Position numbers and translations under genes: made by a program. A DNA stretch of 64,000 bases from Chloroflexota bacterium (GTDB lineage: Bacteria > Chloroflexota > Dehalococcoidia > Tepidiformales > Tepidiformaceae): NCBI GenBank assembly GCA_016234445.1, contig JACRBT010000001.1, positions 310,001-374,000 of the forward strand, written 5' to 3'. The notes under the pieces are model-generated. The model did no database searches. It had not been told where the DNA came from and worked only from the letters and a program-made list of their open reading frames with translations. Below, one piece after another: positions 23,428-32,782 of the stretch; within the stretch, counting starts at the first letter, position 1, and the number at the start of each line of letters is the position of its first letter.

Positions 23428-25938
23428 CTACTCTTCGTCGCCTTCGTACTGGCCGCCGCCACCGAAGCCCCTGCGCGGAGGCGGGGGAGGGGGAGGAGGA
23501 CCATCGCCGGGGGCGTCTGTCCGGCGCTGCCAACCGCGGCTCGCCGCACCCGTGGGGACGGACCCGCCACGCTGGCCGCCGCCGAAGGTCCCGCCTTCGC
23601 GCTGGCCGCCACGATCGCCGCCGCCACGAGGGCCACGGTCGCCGCCGCCGAAGCCGCCACCACCGCCGCCACGAGGGCCGCGGTCGAAACCGCCGCCACC
23701 GCCGCCGCGGGGAGGGCCACCACGGTCACCGCCGCCACGAGGGCCGCGGTCGAAGCCGCCGCCGCCGCCACGCGGAGCGCCGCCACGGTCGCCGCCGAAG
23801 CCGCGGCCGCCACCGGGACGGCCACCGCGGGCGCCACCGCCGCCACCCGGGGGAGGCGTCGGGGGCTCTTCGCCGAGAAGGACGGCGCGCCGGGAGAGGT
23901 TGATGCGGCCGAGGTTGTCGATTTCGCTCACCATCACGGTGACTTCATCGCCAACGGAGACTTCGTCTTCCACGCTTTCGACGTGGTCCTCTCCCAGCTG
24001 GGAGATGTGGACGAGGCCTTCCTTGCCCGGGAGGATTTCGACGAAAGCGCCGAAGTTGAGGAGACGGGTCACCTTGCCGGTGTAGATCTCGCCGATCCGC
24101 ACTTCCTTGGTGAGCCCTTCGATCATCGCGATGGCCTTGCGGGCGACGGCTTCGTTGATGCCGCCGACGAAGACGGTGCCATCTTCCTCGATGTCGATCG
24201 TGGCGCCGCCGGATTCTTCCTGGATCTTGCGGACCATCTTGCCGCCGGGGCCGATGATGGTGCCGATCTGGTCCTGGTTGATCTGGATGCGGTACATCTT
24301 GGGCGCGAACTCGGAGACCTCTTCCCGGGGTTCGGGGATGACTTCGAGCATACGTTCGAGGATGGTCTCGCGGGCGACCTTGGCCTGCTGGAGGGCGGTC
24401 GTCAGGAGCTCGCGGGAAACGCCCGCGACCTTCATGTCCATCTGGAGGGCGGTGATGCCCGCGGACGTGCCGGCGACCTTGAAGTCCATGTCGCCCATGA
24501 AGTCTTCCTGGCCGGCGATGTCGGTGAGGACCTTGTAGTTGCCGTCGTCACCCATGATCAGGCCCATCGCGATGCCCGCGACCGGTGCCTTGATGGGGAC
24601 GCCGGCGTCCATGAGGGAGAGCGTGCTGCCGCAGACGCTCGCCATGGAGGTGGAGCCGTTCGAGGACATCACTTCGCTCACGAGCCGGAGCGCGTAGGGG
24701 AATTCGTCCTGGGTCGGGAGCACGGGTTCAAGGGCGCGCTCGGCGAGGGCGCCGTGGCCGATTTCGCGACGGCCGGCGCCGCGCATTGGGCGAACTTCGC
24801 CGACCGAGTAGGGCGGGAAGTTGTAGTGGTGCATGTAGCGTTTCGACTCGTCGGGGGAGAGCGTGTCCAGCTTCTGGGCCATGCTCAGGCCACCGAGGGT
24901 GGCGATGGTGAGGACCTGCGTCTGGCCGCGCTGGAAGAGGCCGCTGCCGTGGGTGCGGGGGAGCACGCCGACGTGGATGTCGAGGTCGCGGATCTGGTCG
25001 GTGGCGCGGCCGTCGGCGCGGACGCCCTGGTCGAGGATCCGCGAGCGCATCGCCTTCTTGATGACGTTGTAGAGCGCGTCGCCGAGTTCGTTCGACTTGA
25101 ACTGTTCGCCGAACTTCTCGTTCAGTTCCTGGCGGATGCTCTTATTGGCGTCGCTGCGCTCGCTGGCGGCGGTGGCAACGAGCTCGTCGATGCGGTCCTT
25201 CAGGTAGCCGTAGACGGCGTCGTAGGCGGCCTGGTTCTCGACGTGAGGGGTGAAGCCCTTCTTCACCGGGGCGGCTTCGGAAGCGATCTGCTCTTGGAGG
25301 GCGATGATGGCGCGGTTTGCTTCCATCGCCACTTCGATCGCTTCGAGGACGGTCTCTTCCGAAGCCTGCCTGGCGCCGGCTTCGACCATGACGACCGCGT
25401 CCTTGGTGCCGGCGACGATGATGTCGATGTCGCCCCGCTCGGCTTCGTCAAAGGTGGGGTTGACGATGAATTCGCCGTCGATCCGGGTCACGCGGACGCT
25501 GGAGACGGGGCCGTTGAAGGGGATGTCGCTGATCATCAGGGCGGCGCTGGCGCCGATTGTGATGAGCGTGTCGGGCTGGTGTTCACGGTCCGCCGAAAGG
25601 GTGGTGGCGACAATCTGGATGTCCTGGCGGAAGCCCTTGGGGAAGAGCGGGCGGAGAGGACGGTCGGTGAGGCGCATGGCGAGGATGCCATCGGTGCTGG
25701 CGCGGCCTTCGCGGCGCGGGAACCCGCCGGGGATCTTGCCGACGGCGTAGAGGCGCTCTTCGTAGTCCACGGTCAGCGGGAAGAAGTCAATGCCTTCGCG
25801 CGCGTCGGCCATGCAGGCGGTGACGAGGACCACGGTATCGCCCTGGCGGACGGTGACGGCCCCGTTCGCGAGCTGGGCAAGGATGCCGTGCTGGATGGTG
25901 AGGGTCTTTCCCCCGACTTCGAGTTCGTAGGTTTGCAT
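23428..25938 (-). CDS. pnp: Polyribonucleotide nucleotidyltransferase with long Gly/Arg-rich C-terminal tail
   Basis: 836 residues. Phosphorolytic 3'-5' exoribonuclease and RNA polymerase of the degradosome. The order is normal: two RNase PH domains ([20 protein letters not shown] in the first, [19 protein letters not shown] in the second), KH domain ([15 protein letters not shown]), S1 domain ([20 protein letters not shown]). The core ends near residue 697. The last 139 residues are almost only Gly, Arg, Asp, Phe and Pro, with repeated RGGG and GFDRGPRGG units, a run of eight prolines, and an acidic end (YEGDEE). Ordinary PNPases have 700-720 residues. The tail looks like an RGG-type disordered RNA-binding region. 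rpsO lies upstream. Confidence 0.97.
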   Translation of the reverse strand: MQTYELEVGGKTLTIQHGILAQLANGAVTVRQGDTVVLVTACMADAREGIDFFPLTVDYEERLYAVGKIPGGFPRREGRASTDGILAMRLTDRPLRPLFPKGFRQDIQIVATTLSADREHQPDTLITIGASAALMISDIPFNGPVSSVRVTRIDGEFIVNPTFDEAERGDIDIIVAGTKDAVVMVEAGARQASEETVLEAIEVAMEANRAIIALQEQIASEAAPVKKGFTPHVENQAAYDAVYGYLKDRIDELVATAASERSDANKSIRQELNEKFGEQFKSNELGDALYNVIKKAMRSRILDQGVRADGRATDQIRDLDIHVGVLPRTHGSGLFQRGQTQVLTIATLGGLSMAQKLDTLSPDESKRYMHHYNFPPYSVGEVRPMRGAGRREIGHGALAERALEPVLPTQDEFPYALRLVSEVMSSNGSTSMASVCGSTLSLMDAGVPIKAPVAGIAMGLIMGDDGNYKVLTDIAGQEDFMGDMDFKVAGTSAGITALQMDMKVAGVSRELLTTALQQAKVARETILERMLEVIPEPREEVSEFAPKMYRIQINQDQIGTIIGPGGKMVRKIQEESGGATIDIEEDGTVFVGGINEAVARKAIAMIEGLTKEVRIGEIYTGKVTRLLNFGAFVEILPGKEGLVHISQLGEDHVESVEDEVSVGDEVTVMVSEIDNLGRINLSRRAVLLGEEPPTPPPGGGGGARGGRPGGGRGFGGDRGGAPRGGGGGFDRGPRGGGDRGGPPRGGGGGGFDRGPRGGGGGGFGGGDRGPRGGGDRGGQREGGTFGGGQRGGSVPTGAASRGWQRRTDAPGDGPPPPPPPPRRGFGGGGQYEGDEE
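23540..23850 (-). repeat. Low-complexity Gly/Arg coding repeats in the pnp tail
   Basis: Imperfect tandem units encoding GFDRGPRGG-type motifs, spaced irregularly by 30-60 bases. This explains the CRISPR-like repetitive look of the DNA here. Confidence 0.85.
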
Positions 25939-25952
25939 ATTCCTGTCTTGTA

Positions 25953-25970
25953 CTTCCTGTTCCTGTTCCT
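25953..25970 (-). repeat. AGGAAC tandem repeat in the pnp leader
   Basis: Minus strand reads AGGAACAGGAACAGGAAG, three Shine-Dalgarno-like AGGAA units 15-32 bases before the ATG. A fourth (ACAGGAAT) sits three bases before it. Could act as a ribosome standby or autoregulatory site. Confidence 0.6.
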
Positions 25971-26090
25971 ACAGTTCGGCCCCTGCCTTCTGGGATTCTT
26001 TCTCGGGCAGTGGGGCAATGACGCTCCGGTCCCATTCACGGGGACCCTGGCAAAGGGAGCAGTGGGGTGGGTTGCTTGACGGCCGGGCGC

Positions 26091-26125
26091 GAAAAGACAA
26101 AGGCCCCCGCTTACTTGCGGAGGCC
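26091..26125 (-). terminator. Rho-independent terminator overlapping the rpsO stop codon
   Basis: Minus strand GGCCTCCGC / GCGGGGGCC (nine pairs, one G-U) with loop AAGTAA holding the TAA stop, then TTTGTCTTTT. It separates rpsO from pnp. Confidence 0.8.
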
Positions 26126-26377
26126 AAGCCGGGCGATGAGTTCGCGGTAGCGGTTCACGTCGCGGTGATTCAGATACCGCAGTTGGCGGCGACGCTGGCC
26201 AACAAGCTTCAGCAACCCGCGGCGGGTATGATAATCGTGCTTGTTCGCCTTCAGGTGGGTCGTCAGGTACTTGATACGTTCCGTCAGGATCGCGACCTGG
26301 ACTTCCGGGGACCCGGTATCGCCGACGTTGGTGGCGTATTCCTGGATCAGGTCAGATTTGCGCTCTTGGGTCAGCAA
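26111..26377 (-). CDS. rpsO: 30S ribosomal protein S15
   Basis: 88 residues, standard length. Binds 16S rRNA at the central-domain three-way junction. Typical blocks: [33 protein letters not shown] and [20 protein letters not shown]. The start is TTG at 26377 (reads MLTQERKSD). The rpsO-pnp order is the common bacterial one, but here a terminator overlaps the rpsO stop, so pnp probably depends on readthrough or its own promoter. A TTGACA at 26411-26406 upstream has no matching -10 at good spacing. Confidence 0.97.
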   Translation of the reverse strand: MLTQERKSDLIQEYATNVGDTGSPEVQVAILTERIKYLTTHLKANKHDYHTRRGLLKLVGQRRRQLRYLNHRDVNRYRELIARLGLRK

Positions 26378-26428
26378 CCTACTCTTGCGTTTCCTTTGCC
26401 TAGCGTGTCAACCATGTCAGGTTAGCAC

Positions 26429-26971
26429 ATGAACATGACCAGTGCCAAACTTCCCGCCGCCGTGCCCGCCCTCGTCATCCTCTCCGGCTACCCGGGGGCG
26501 GGGAAGACCACTTTCGCGCGGGCGCTGGTCGAATCCACCGGCTGCCTTCACGTCGAGAGCGACGCCATCCGCCGCCGCCTCTTCGCACGGCCCACCTATG
26601 CCCCCGCGGAGAGCGCCCGGGTCTTCGCCGCCGCCGAGTCGATGGTCGAGGCCGGGCTCGCAGGGAACCGCCACGTCGTCCTTGACGCCACGAACCTGGC
26701 CGTCCGCGACCGCCGCCGCTTCGTCCGGCTGGCCGCGCGGCTCGACGCCACCATTGTGCCGGTCCGGCTGGTGGCCACGGACGCGACGATCCGGGAGCGC
26801 CTTTCGAAGGCGCGCGACGGGTTCTCCGAGGCCACTCCCGCCGTCTACGAGGCCATGCTCGGGCGCGCGCGGGGATTCGCCGTGCCGGCCCTCGTGGTCG
26901 ACTCGCGTTTCGGCTTCGAACCGGCGCTGGCGCTCGTGCGGGCACTGATGGAGCGTGGCAGCGAATGCTGA
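26429..26971 (+). CDS. P-loop ATPase/kinase (AAA_33, zeta-toxin-like)
   Basis: 180 residues. Walker A is GYPGAGKT at 20-27; HVESDAIRRRLF after it and VVLDATNLAVRDRRRFV carry the Asp/Asn/Arg residues typical of this kinase-like family (tRNA ligase kinase/T4 PNK kinase relatives). A lid region with Arg residues follows (RERLSKARDGFSEATPAVYE). Probably a small-molecule or nucleotide kinase; not enough for a specific call. No antitoxin is adjacent. The stop overlaps the ATG of the next gene (ATGCTGA). Confidence 0.87.
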   Translation: MNMTSAKLPAAVPALVILSGYPGAGKTTFARALVESTGCLHVESDAIRRRLFARPTYAPAESARVFAAAESMVEAGLAGNRHVVLDATNLAVRDRRRFVRLAARLDATIVPVRLVATDATIRERLSKARDGFSEATPAVYEAMLGRARGFAVPALVVDSRFGFEPALALVRALMERGSEC

Positions 26972-27297
26972 GCGAGCCGCGTCCTTTCCTCCTCCTGCGG
27001 GCGCGACCCAAGGCCCCCGAACGCGGCCGCTTCGAGGAGTGGTTCCGGGATTCACACATCCCTGCTGTCCGGCGCATCCCGGGGATCTCCGGCGTCGAAG
27101 TCGGCCGGACCGCGGGCGGGACGACGCTCGGGATCTACATGTTCGAAAGCGCGGAAGTGGTGCAGGCAGCACTCAGCAGCCCGGAAGCGGCCTATGCCCG
27201 GGGCACCTGGGACGCGTGGACGCCCCACCTCGACGAGCTCCTGATTGAGATGTGGGCGCCGCTCGTGCCGCTCGCCATCTACCAGTCGGCCGGCTGA
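26965..27297 (+). CDS. EthD-like/dimeric alpha-beta barrel protein
   Basis: 110 residues, overlapping the kinase gene by seven bases. FLLLRARPKAPERGRFEEWF and DSHIPAVRRIPGISGVEVG follow the EthD/DUF4286 pattern: a strand, a helix with the His-Ile-Pro motif, a second strand with GVE. No catalytic residue is evident. It could be a small oxygenase, a heme-binding protein or a structural subunit. It ends 51 bases before the amidohydrolase gene, which has its own ribosome site. Confidence 0.75.
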   Translation: MLSEPRPFLLLRARPKAPERGRFEEWFRDSHIPAVRRIPGISGVEVGRTAGGTTLGIYMFESAEVVQAALSSPEAAYARGTWDAWTPHLDELLIEMWAPLVPLAIYQSAG

Positions 27298-27348
27298 CCC
27301 CTGCGTGGCCGCCATCCCGTAGAATCGCGGGCAGCACGGAGGTAGGCC

Positions 27349-28584
27349 ATGTCCACTGCGATTGTCTGCGGGTCGCTCATCGACGGGACCGGGAAGGACC
27401 CGGTGCGCAACGCCATCGTCGTCGTCGAAGGCGACTCGGTCACCGCCATCCGCACCAACGGCAAGCTGCCCCGCGGGGCGAAGGTGCTGGACGCGAGCCA
27501 GTTCACGGTGATGCCCGGGATGATCGACTGTCACGTCCACCTGATGAACCGGCCGCCAAAGACGATGGAGCAGCGCCTGAGCACCTCCTTCAGCCTCGGG
27601 GTCGCCGAAGCGCTGACCAGCGCCCGGATCTCGCTGGAACACGGCTTCACCAGCCTCCGTGACGCCGGCGGCACCCCTCGCGGCGTGAAGCAGGCGATCG
27701 ACCAGGGACTCTTCCCGGGGCCGCGGCTGCGGGTTGCCGTCACTGCCCTCTCCCAGACCGGCGGCCATGGCGACTCGACGATGCCCAACGGCTCCCAGTT
27801 GCGGGTCCCCAACGTCGAAGTGCCGAACAACCTGGTCGACGGCCCCGAATCGGCCCGGAAGGCGACGCGGGAGATCCTCCGCGCCGGGGCCGACCAGATC
27901 AAGATTATGACGAGCGGCGGGGTTCTTTCGCCCAGCGACGAACCCGGCGCCACGGGCATGACCCCGGACGAGATCGCGGCCGTCGTCTACGAAGCGCACG
28001 CTGCCCACAAGACCGTGATGTCCCACGCCCAGGCGAACCAGGGCATTCTCAACGCCGTCCTCGCGGGGGTCGAATCCATCGAACACGGCATTTACCTGGA
28101 CGAGCGCGTGGTCGACGAGATGGTGAAGCGCGGTACCTACCTGGTGGCGACGCTCATCGCCCCCGTGTCTGTGCTCAAGCTGGCGGAGGAGAACCCGGGC
28201 TCGATGCCGTCGTGGGGCGTCCGCAAGTCGAAGGAAGTCATCGGGGACCACCAGGCGAGCTTCAAGTACGCAGTCGAACGTGGCGTCAAGATCGCGATGG
28301 GGACCGACACGGGGGTCGGCGTCCACGGAACCAACGCCGGCGAGCTCCAGTTGATGGTTGATGGCGGGATGACGCCGATGCAGGTGATCGTCGCCACGAC
28401 GAAGACCGCGGCGGAGTGTTCGCGGCTGGGGAACATCACCGGGACGATCGAGGCCGGGAAGCGGGCCGACATTCTCGCCGTCGGCGGCGACCCCCTGGCG
28501 GACGTTCGGCTGCTCGAAAAGAAGGAGAGCTTCCGCCTGATCATGAAGGACGGAGCCGCCTTCAAGGACACGCTCGCGGGCTGA
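27349..28584 (+). CDS. Metal-dependent amidohydrolase (imidazolonepropionase-like)
   Basis: 411 residues. The first metal site is DCHVHL (His62, His64); the remaining sites are suggested by KIMTSGG (carboxylated Lys position), MSHAQ, ESIEHGIYL and GTDTGVGVHG (final Asp). Hydrolyses a cyclic amide, carbamate or Xaa-Pro dipeptide; family members include prolidase-like enzymes. GGAGGT precedes the ATG. TAGAAT at 27320-27325 is a plausible -10. Substrate not known. Confidence 0.93.
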   Translation: MSTAIVCGSLIDGTGKDPVRNAIVVVEGDSVTAIRTNGKLPRGAKVLDASQFTVMPGMIDCHVHLMNRPPKTMEQRLSTSFSLGVAEALTSARISLEHGFTSLRDAGGTPRGVKQAIDQGLFPGPRLRVAVTALSQTGGHGDSTMPNGSQLRVPNVEVPNNLVDGPESARKATREILRAGADQIKIMTSGGVLSPSDEPGATGMTPDEIAAVVYEAHAAHKTVMSHAQANQGILNAVLAGVESIEHGIYLDERVVDEMVKRGTYLVATLIAPVSVLKLAEENPGSMPSWGVRKSKEVIGDHQASFKYAVERGVKIAMGTDTGVGVHGTNAGELQLMVDGGMTPMQVIVATTKTAAECSRLGNITGTIEAGKRADILAVGGDPLADVRLLEKKESFRLIMKDGAAFKDTLAG

Positions 28585-28601
28585 CTTCCCGCCGGGCCGC
28601 T

Positions 28602-28631
28602 TTGCCCGCCGCGCCAGCCGCCGCCTACACT
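28602..28631 (+). promoter_or_regulatory. Candidate promoter of pepA
   Basis: TTGCCC (28602-28607), 18 bases, TACACT (28626-28631). It gives a leader of about 40 bases. Confidence 0.45.
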
Positions 28632-28677
28632 CATCTGGTTACAACGCAATCTGAACGGCGGCAGCCGGGGGGCATCT

Positions 28678-30186
28678 TTGGACATTCGCATCCAGGCCGG
28701 GGACATCGCGCAGAGCACCGCGGACGTGCTCATCGTCAACCTCTTCCAGGGCGTGACCAGCCCCGGCGGCGGCACCGGGGCCGTGGACCGCGCCCTCGGT
28801 GGGGCGATCTCGCAGCTCATCGCCCAGGGTGACATCCGCGGCAAGTCCGGCGAGTTCACGCTCATCCACACTCTCGGGAAGATCGCGGCGCCGCGTGTCC
28901 TCGTGGCAGGGCTCGGCAAGTCCGAAGAGTTCGACGTCGACGCCGTCCGCAACCTCGCCGCCAACCTCGTTCGCCAGGTCCGCAAGCCCGGGATCAAGAC
29001 GGTGGCGACGATCGCCCACGGCGCCGGAATCGGCGGCCTCGACCCCGCCGCCTGCGCGCAGGCCCTCGCCGAGGGCACCATCCTCGGGGCGTACCGGTTC
29101 ACCCGCCGGAAGGGCAAAGGCACCACCGACGACGACAACGGCGCCATCGAGAGCGTGACCATCGTCGAGCACGACCCCGCGAAGGTCCCGGCCATGACGG
29201 CTGCGGCCAGTCGCGGCGCGCTCCTCGCCGAGGCGACGAACTTCGCCCGCGACCTCGCCAACGAGCCGTCGAACCACCTGACCCCGACCGGCATGGCGAA
29301 CGCCGCCCGCGAACTCGCGGCAGCCGCGGGTCTCGAGTGCCATGTGCTCGAACAGGTGGACATGGAGCAGAAGGGCATGGGCTCGCTCCTCTCCGTGGCG
29401 AAGGGGAGTGCCCAGCCGCCGAAGCTCATCTCCATCAGCTACCGCGGCCGCGGCGGAGAAGGCTACGACCTCGCCCTCGTCGGCAAAGGCATCACCTTCG
29501 ACACCGGCGGCATCAGCATCAAGCCCGCGGCGGGGATGGAGGCGATGAAAGCCGACATGACCGGCGCGGCCTCGGTCATCGCCGCAATGCGGGCGATCGC
29601 GGCTCTGAAGCCGGCCGTGAACGTCGTCGCCGTCGCCCCCTGCACGGAGAACATGCCGGGCGGGAACGCCTCCAAGCCGGGCGACGTGGTTACGGCGATG
29701 AACGGGAAGACCATCGAAATCCTGAACACCGACGCCGAAGGCCGCCTCGTGCTCGCCGACGCCGTCTGCTACGCGAGGGAACTGGGGGCGAAGAACATCG
29801 TCGACGTAGCGACGCTCACCGGCGCCGTGACCACCGCGCTGGGCGACGTCTGCTACGCGGTCCTGACGAACAACGACGCGCTCGCCACGAAAGTAGAGGC
29901 CGCCGCGAAGGCGTCGGGCGAAAAGACCTGGCGCCTCCCGATGTGGAAGGACTACGACGACCTCATCAAGAGCGATGTCGCCGACATCAAGAACACCGGC
30001 GCACGCGGGGCCGGGACGATCGTCGGGGCGAAGTTCATCGAGCGCTTCGCCGAGGACACCCCATGGGTGCACCTCGACATCGCCGGGGTGGACATGTCGG
30101 ACCGCGAGCGCGGCTGGGTGACCAAGGGCGCGACCGGCTACAGTGTCCGCACCCTGATCAACCTCGCCGTCGCGATGGGCAGCTAG
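28678..30186 (+). CDS. pepA: Leucyl aminopeptidase (M17)
   Basis: 502 residues. Removes N-terminal amino acids from peptides; di-zinc, hexameric. Catalytic C-domain motifs: GKGITFDTGGISIKPAAGM (metal Lys and Asp), NTDAEGRLVLADA (the M17 signature with two ligands and the catalytic Arg), and DVATLTGA. The N-terminal macro-like domain starts DIRIQAGDIAQSTAD. The initiation codon is TTG at 28678, preceded by a GGGGGG run. PepA proteins can also bind DNA in enterobacteria; no evidence for that here. The last four bases overlap the convergent gene. Confidence 0.96.
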   Translation: MDIRIQAGDIAQSTADVLIVNLFQGVTSPGGGTGAVDRALGGAISQLIAQGDIRGKSGEFTLIHTLGKIAAPRVLVAGLGKSEEFDVDAVRNLAANLVRQVRKPGIKTVATIAHGAGIGGLDPAACAQALAEGTILGAYRFTRRKGKGTTDDDNGAIESVTIVEHDPAKVPAMTAAASRGALLAEATNFARDLANEPSNHLTPTGMANAARELAAAAGLECHVLEQVDMEQKGMGSLLSVAKGSAQPPKLISISYRGRGGEGYDLALVGKGITFDTGGISIKPAAGMEAMKADMTGAASVIAAMRAIAALKPAVNVVAVAPCTENMPGGNASKPGDVVTAMNGKTIEILNTDAEGRLVLADAVCYARELGAKNIVDVATLTGAVTTALGDVCYAVLTNNDALATKVEAAAKASGEKTWRLPMWKDYDDLIKSDVADIKNTGARGAGTIVGAKFIERFAEDTPWVHLDIAGVDMSDRERGWVTKGATGYSVRTLINLAVAMGS

Positions 30187-32060
30187 CCGAGAAGCGCTTC
30201 GACCCGGCCGGTGTGGTAGTGCATCGCCCGGCGCATCCCGGCCGTGATGACGGCGTGGGCGGGCGTGTTCCACTCGGCGTCCCATGCTTCGACGGCGGCC
30301 AGGCGCTCCCGCGCGGTTTCGAGCAGCCCCCTCGCGCGGCCGGTATCGCCGTCGAGGGCGGCATCCCAGGCCGCCGTGCGCGCGGCGAGGTGCCCGGCGA
30401 TCGCGGCGACGAAGGTGGCCTGCGCGGCCTCGCGGAGGGGCCGCGCATGGGTGTCCCAGGTGGTGGAGGCGAGCCGGAGGGTTTCGTAGGCACAGGCGTC
30501 GAGTTCGGCCGCGGCTTCGAGCGCTTCCTGTGCCTTGCGGCGGAGGGTCTCCCGGGGCTGTGCCGAGAAGTCGAGGACGTCGTGGCGGGGGATCATCTCG
30601 AGGTCGTGGAGGTCGAGGAGCTTCCCGTACGCCGCCTCCGCGCGCCGGGAGATCGCGGCATAGTCGGCCGGGGCGCCGGGGAAGGCGAGGGCGCAATACT
30701 GTTCGAGGGCGGCGGTCGCGTCCTGCTCAGGGTCCCAGCCGCTGCGAGCGAACCACCACGCGTGCCAGGGCGCGCCAATCCAGGGCCGGTCGCCGACCAT
30801 CAGGTCCTGGAGGTTCGACACCCCGGCATCGGCGTAGGCGCGGGCGTCGGCGCGAAGGACGTCGAGGTGTGTGGGGCCGATTCCCTTGAAGAGGATCGCG
30901 TCGCTGTAGTACTCGAACGCCTGGATGCGCCCGTCGCCCGCGCCGAATGCTTCCACCAGCCCCGTGAACGGCTTCCAGTACTCCTCGCGGTTCTTCGCGC
31001 AGGCCGGGTCCGCGATGCCGTGGGCGTAGCAGCGCTCGCGCGGCGCCCACAAGAGGAGCACGCCGTCGCCCGGGCGGACCCTGACCGGTGGGGCCACGGT
31101 GTCGTGGTAGGCAAGGTGGGCGACGCGGACGCCGCTTCCGGTGAGCGCCTCCGCCACCACGTTCGTGGCGATGAGGGCCTGGTCCGACGCCGTAAGGTCC
31201 GCACAGCCCGAGCATTCGCACCAGCCGCCGCCGCGGATGTCGTCGGCCCAGAAATGGTAGACGTCGGCGCCGGGGTAGGCAGCGACGAAGTCCCGCGCCC
31301 CGGCCCGCAGGCAGTCGAGCGCCCCGGCGGACGAGACGCAGAGGTTGTAGCGGGGATCGCGGCGGCCGCCCCGGAGCGGGAACCAATCCGGGTGGGCGTC
31401 GAAATGGCGCCGGGGGACGAGCGCGGGGAGATGGTGCCCCCCGAACTGGATGGTCATCCCCCGTTCGCGCGCCGCCGCGACGATCGCGGGACCGTCGGCG
31501 TGCCAGCGTTCGAACAGCCAGCCGCTGCCGTCCGCCGCGAGCTCCGCGGCCGTCGCCGGGCGCGATCCCGTCCGCCCGAGCCGGCTCGGTGGCGTGTCGT
31601 GGAAGAAGATGTCGTTCAGGCGGTTCCGGCTGGCCCATTCGATCCAGTCCCGCCAGTCGTCGTGGAGGGCGTCCTGTCCCAGGATGAGGGTGCGCGTGGG
31701 GAATTGGGGCTGCTCGCGGTATTCACCAGGGCGGAGGAGCCGGCCCTCGCGGTACGCCCGCCCGGAGGCACCGGGTTCGACCCAGCCGAAGCCGACTTGT
31801 TCGAGCAGCCAGGCGACTCCGTTCACCAGCCCCCTGGGGTTGTCGCCGCGCAGGAGGACCTGATCCGCGGAGACGGTCACGGTGTAGCCGTCGATGCTGC
31901 CATCCGCGGCTTCGAGCACGATCGCGCCCGGGCCTGGGGCACTGTCGATGGGGGAGCCCAGGTGGGCACGGAGCTCGGCCGCACAGTGCTCGAAGACAGG
32001 CCCGCTGCCGCGGCGTTCGATTCGCCAGTCCTGGAGATCCGCTGCCGTCAGTCCATCCAT
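30183..32060 (-). CDS. DUF4838-type alpha-glucuronidase/hexosaminidase-like protein
   Basis: 625 residues. An N-terminal glycoside-hydrolase-accessory domain (about 20-115, ending RGLVNGVAWLLEQVGFGW) is followed by a TIM-barrel-like region with WADDIRGGGWCECSGC and YHFWADD, the hallmark of DUF4838 proteins related to GH20 and GH67 enzymes. Cysteines in WCECSGC could bind a metal. The C-terminal about 150 residues are helical. Predicted to act on acidic or amino sugar glycans. No signal peptide, so cytoplasmic. TAGCAT ends seven bases before the ATG at 32060 with no ribosome site. Confidence 0.82.
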   Translation of the reverse strand: MDGLTAADLQDWRIERRGSGPVFEHCAAELRAHLGSPIDSAPGPGAIVLEAADGSIDGYTVTVSADQVLLRGDNPRGLVNGVAWLLEQVGFGWVEPGASGRAYREGRLLRPGEYREQPQFPTRTLILGQDALHDDWRDWIEWASRNRLNDIFFHDTPPSRLGRTGSRPATAAELAADGSGWLFERWHADGPAIVAAARERGMTIQFGGHHLPALVPRRHFDAHPDWFPLRGGRRDPRYNLCVSSAGALDCLRAGARDFVAAYPGADVYHFWADDIRGGGWCECSGCADLTASDQALIATNVVAEALTGSGVRVAHLAYHDTVAPPVRVRPGDGVLLLWAPRERCYAHGIADPACAKNREEYWKPFTGLVEAFGAGDGRIQAFEYYSDAILFKGIGPTHLDVLRADARAYADAGVSNLQDLMVGDRPWIGAPWHAWWFARSGWDPEQDATAALEQYCALAFPGAPADYAAISRRAEAAYGKLLDLHDLEMIPRHDVLDFSAQPRETLRRKAQEALEAAAELDACAYETLRLASTTWDTHARPLREAAQATFVAAIAGHLAARTAAWDAALDGDTGRARGLLETARERLAAVEAWDAEWNTPAHAVITAGMRRAMHYHTGRVEALLG

Positions 32061-32067
32061 GCGGGGG

Positions 32068-32073
32068 ATGCTA
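32068..32073 (-). promoter_or_regulatory. Candidate -10 element of the DUF4838 gene (leaderless)
   Basis: Minus strand TAGCAT, seven bases before the ATG at 32060. Confidence 0.4.
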
Positions 32074-32108
32074 GCGCACCGCGGGCGAATGCGAGACGCG
32101 GCGGCCGG

Positions 32109-32753
32109 TCAGACTGAGGGGGAGTCCGGTCCGGCGGTGTCGATAGCGCCCATGGCAGCGCGGAGCTGGCGCACGAAGGCCTGCTGGGGGAGCGTCAGGA
32201 CGCCAAACTTGAGCCGGAGCAGCACCTGCCCGTCGTCGGTCTCCGCGTGACTCACAACCTGGCAGGGGAGATGGGCGGCATAGCCACTCGCCCGGGCCTG
32301 CACCTCCAGGTCCTTGCCACCGGGCCGGGTGGCGACCATCACGGCCATGCCATCGCCAGCCACGTCGACAATGGTGGCCGGTTGGCGTGACCCGCCAAGG
32401 ATGGAGCGGACCTCCGCTTCGATGCCGGGACCAGGGTGGCGCTCCGCCTTCACCTCGAACGGGCGCCATTCGGCTTCGAGCGCGAAGACGGCCATCCCCG
32501 ACTGGGTGGAAACGAACCGGCCGGGCGCCATCAGGCGGTCGTCGTCCTCGCCCACGATAAGGACGACCTCCTCGCCGGGCGCCCATGCCGCGGCGGGCTC
32601 CGCTTGCACGGCGACCGCGGTCCGGCGGCTGGTCACGACGGTGCCACGGTGGACCGAAGGAGGGGAAACGCCGCGCCGCATCATTGCCACCGGCGAACCT
32701 TCGAGCTTCGCCTTGTCCATCTCTGCAAGTATCGGCCCGACCGCGAAACTCAT
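32109..32753 (-). CDS. PilZ-like domain protein (YcgR-like), degenerate
   Basis: 214 residues. The C-terminal half reads like a PilZ beta-barrel: SRQPATIVDVAGDGMAVMV in the place of the (D/N)xSxxG motif, followed by VQARASGYAAHLPCQVVSH. The N-terminal half may be a YcgR-N-type domain (GTVVTSRRTAVAVQAEP). The c-di-GMP-contacting RxxxR and the DxSxxG serine are not kept, so nucleotide binding is doubtful. No flagellar or pilus gene is near. Divergent from the RimI-like gene. Confidence 0.5.
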   Translation of the reverse strand: MSFAVGPILAEMDKAKLEGSPVAMMRRGVSPPSVHRGTVVTSRRTAVAVQAEPAAAWAPGEEVVLIVGEDDDRLMAPGRFVSTQSGMAVFALEAEWRPFEVKAERHPGPGIEAEVRSILGGSRQPATIVDVAGDGMAVMVATRPGGKDLEVQARASGYAAHLPCQVVSHAETDDGQVLLRLKFGVLTLPQQAFVRQLRAAMGAIDTAGPDSPSV

Positions 32754-32782
32754 GGAGTGGGGAGTTACCGGGGGCCGCCGCC

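Noticed and set aside
23540-23850. CRISPR-like short repeats
   Set aside because: The repeats are in frame, encode Gly/Arg units of the PNPase tail, and have no regular spacers.
23983-26079. 698-codon open frame on the plus strand opposite pnp
   Set aside because: Antisense shadow of a GC-rich gene; pnp is certain on the other strand and the antisense product has no recognisable domain.
26406-26411. TTGACA before rpsO as a promoter
   Set aside because: No TAnnnT hexamer at 16-19 bases; the -35 match alone is not enough.
29337-32117. 926-codon open frame on the plus strand through pepA and the DUF4838 gene
   Set aside because: It runs out of frame through the strongly conserved aminopeptidase motifs and opposite the DUF4838 gene; composition is that of a shadow.
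32109-32753. Firm call of c-di-GMP receptor for the PilZ-like protein
   Set aside because: The RxxxR and the DxSxxG serine are missing, so only the fold is proposed.
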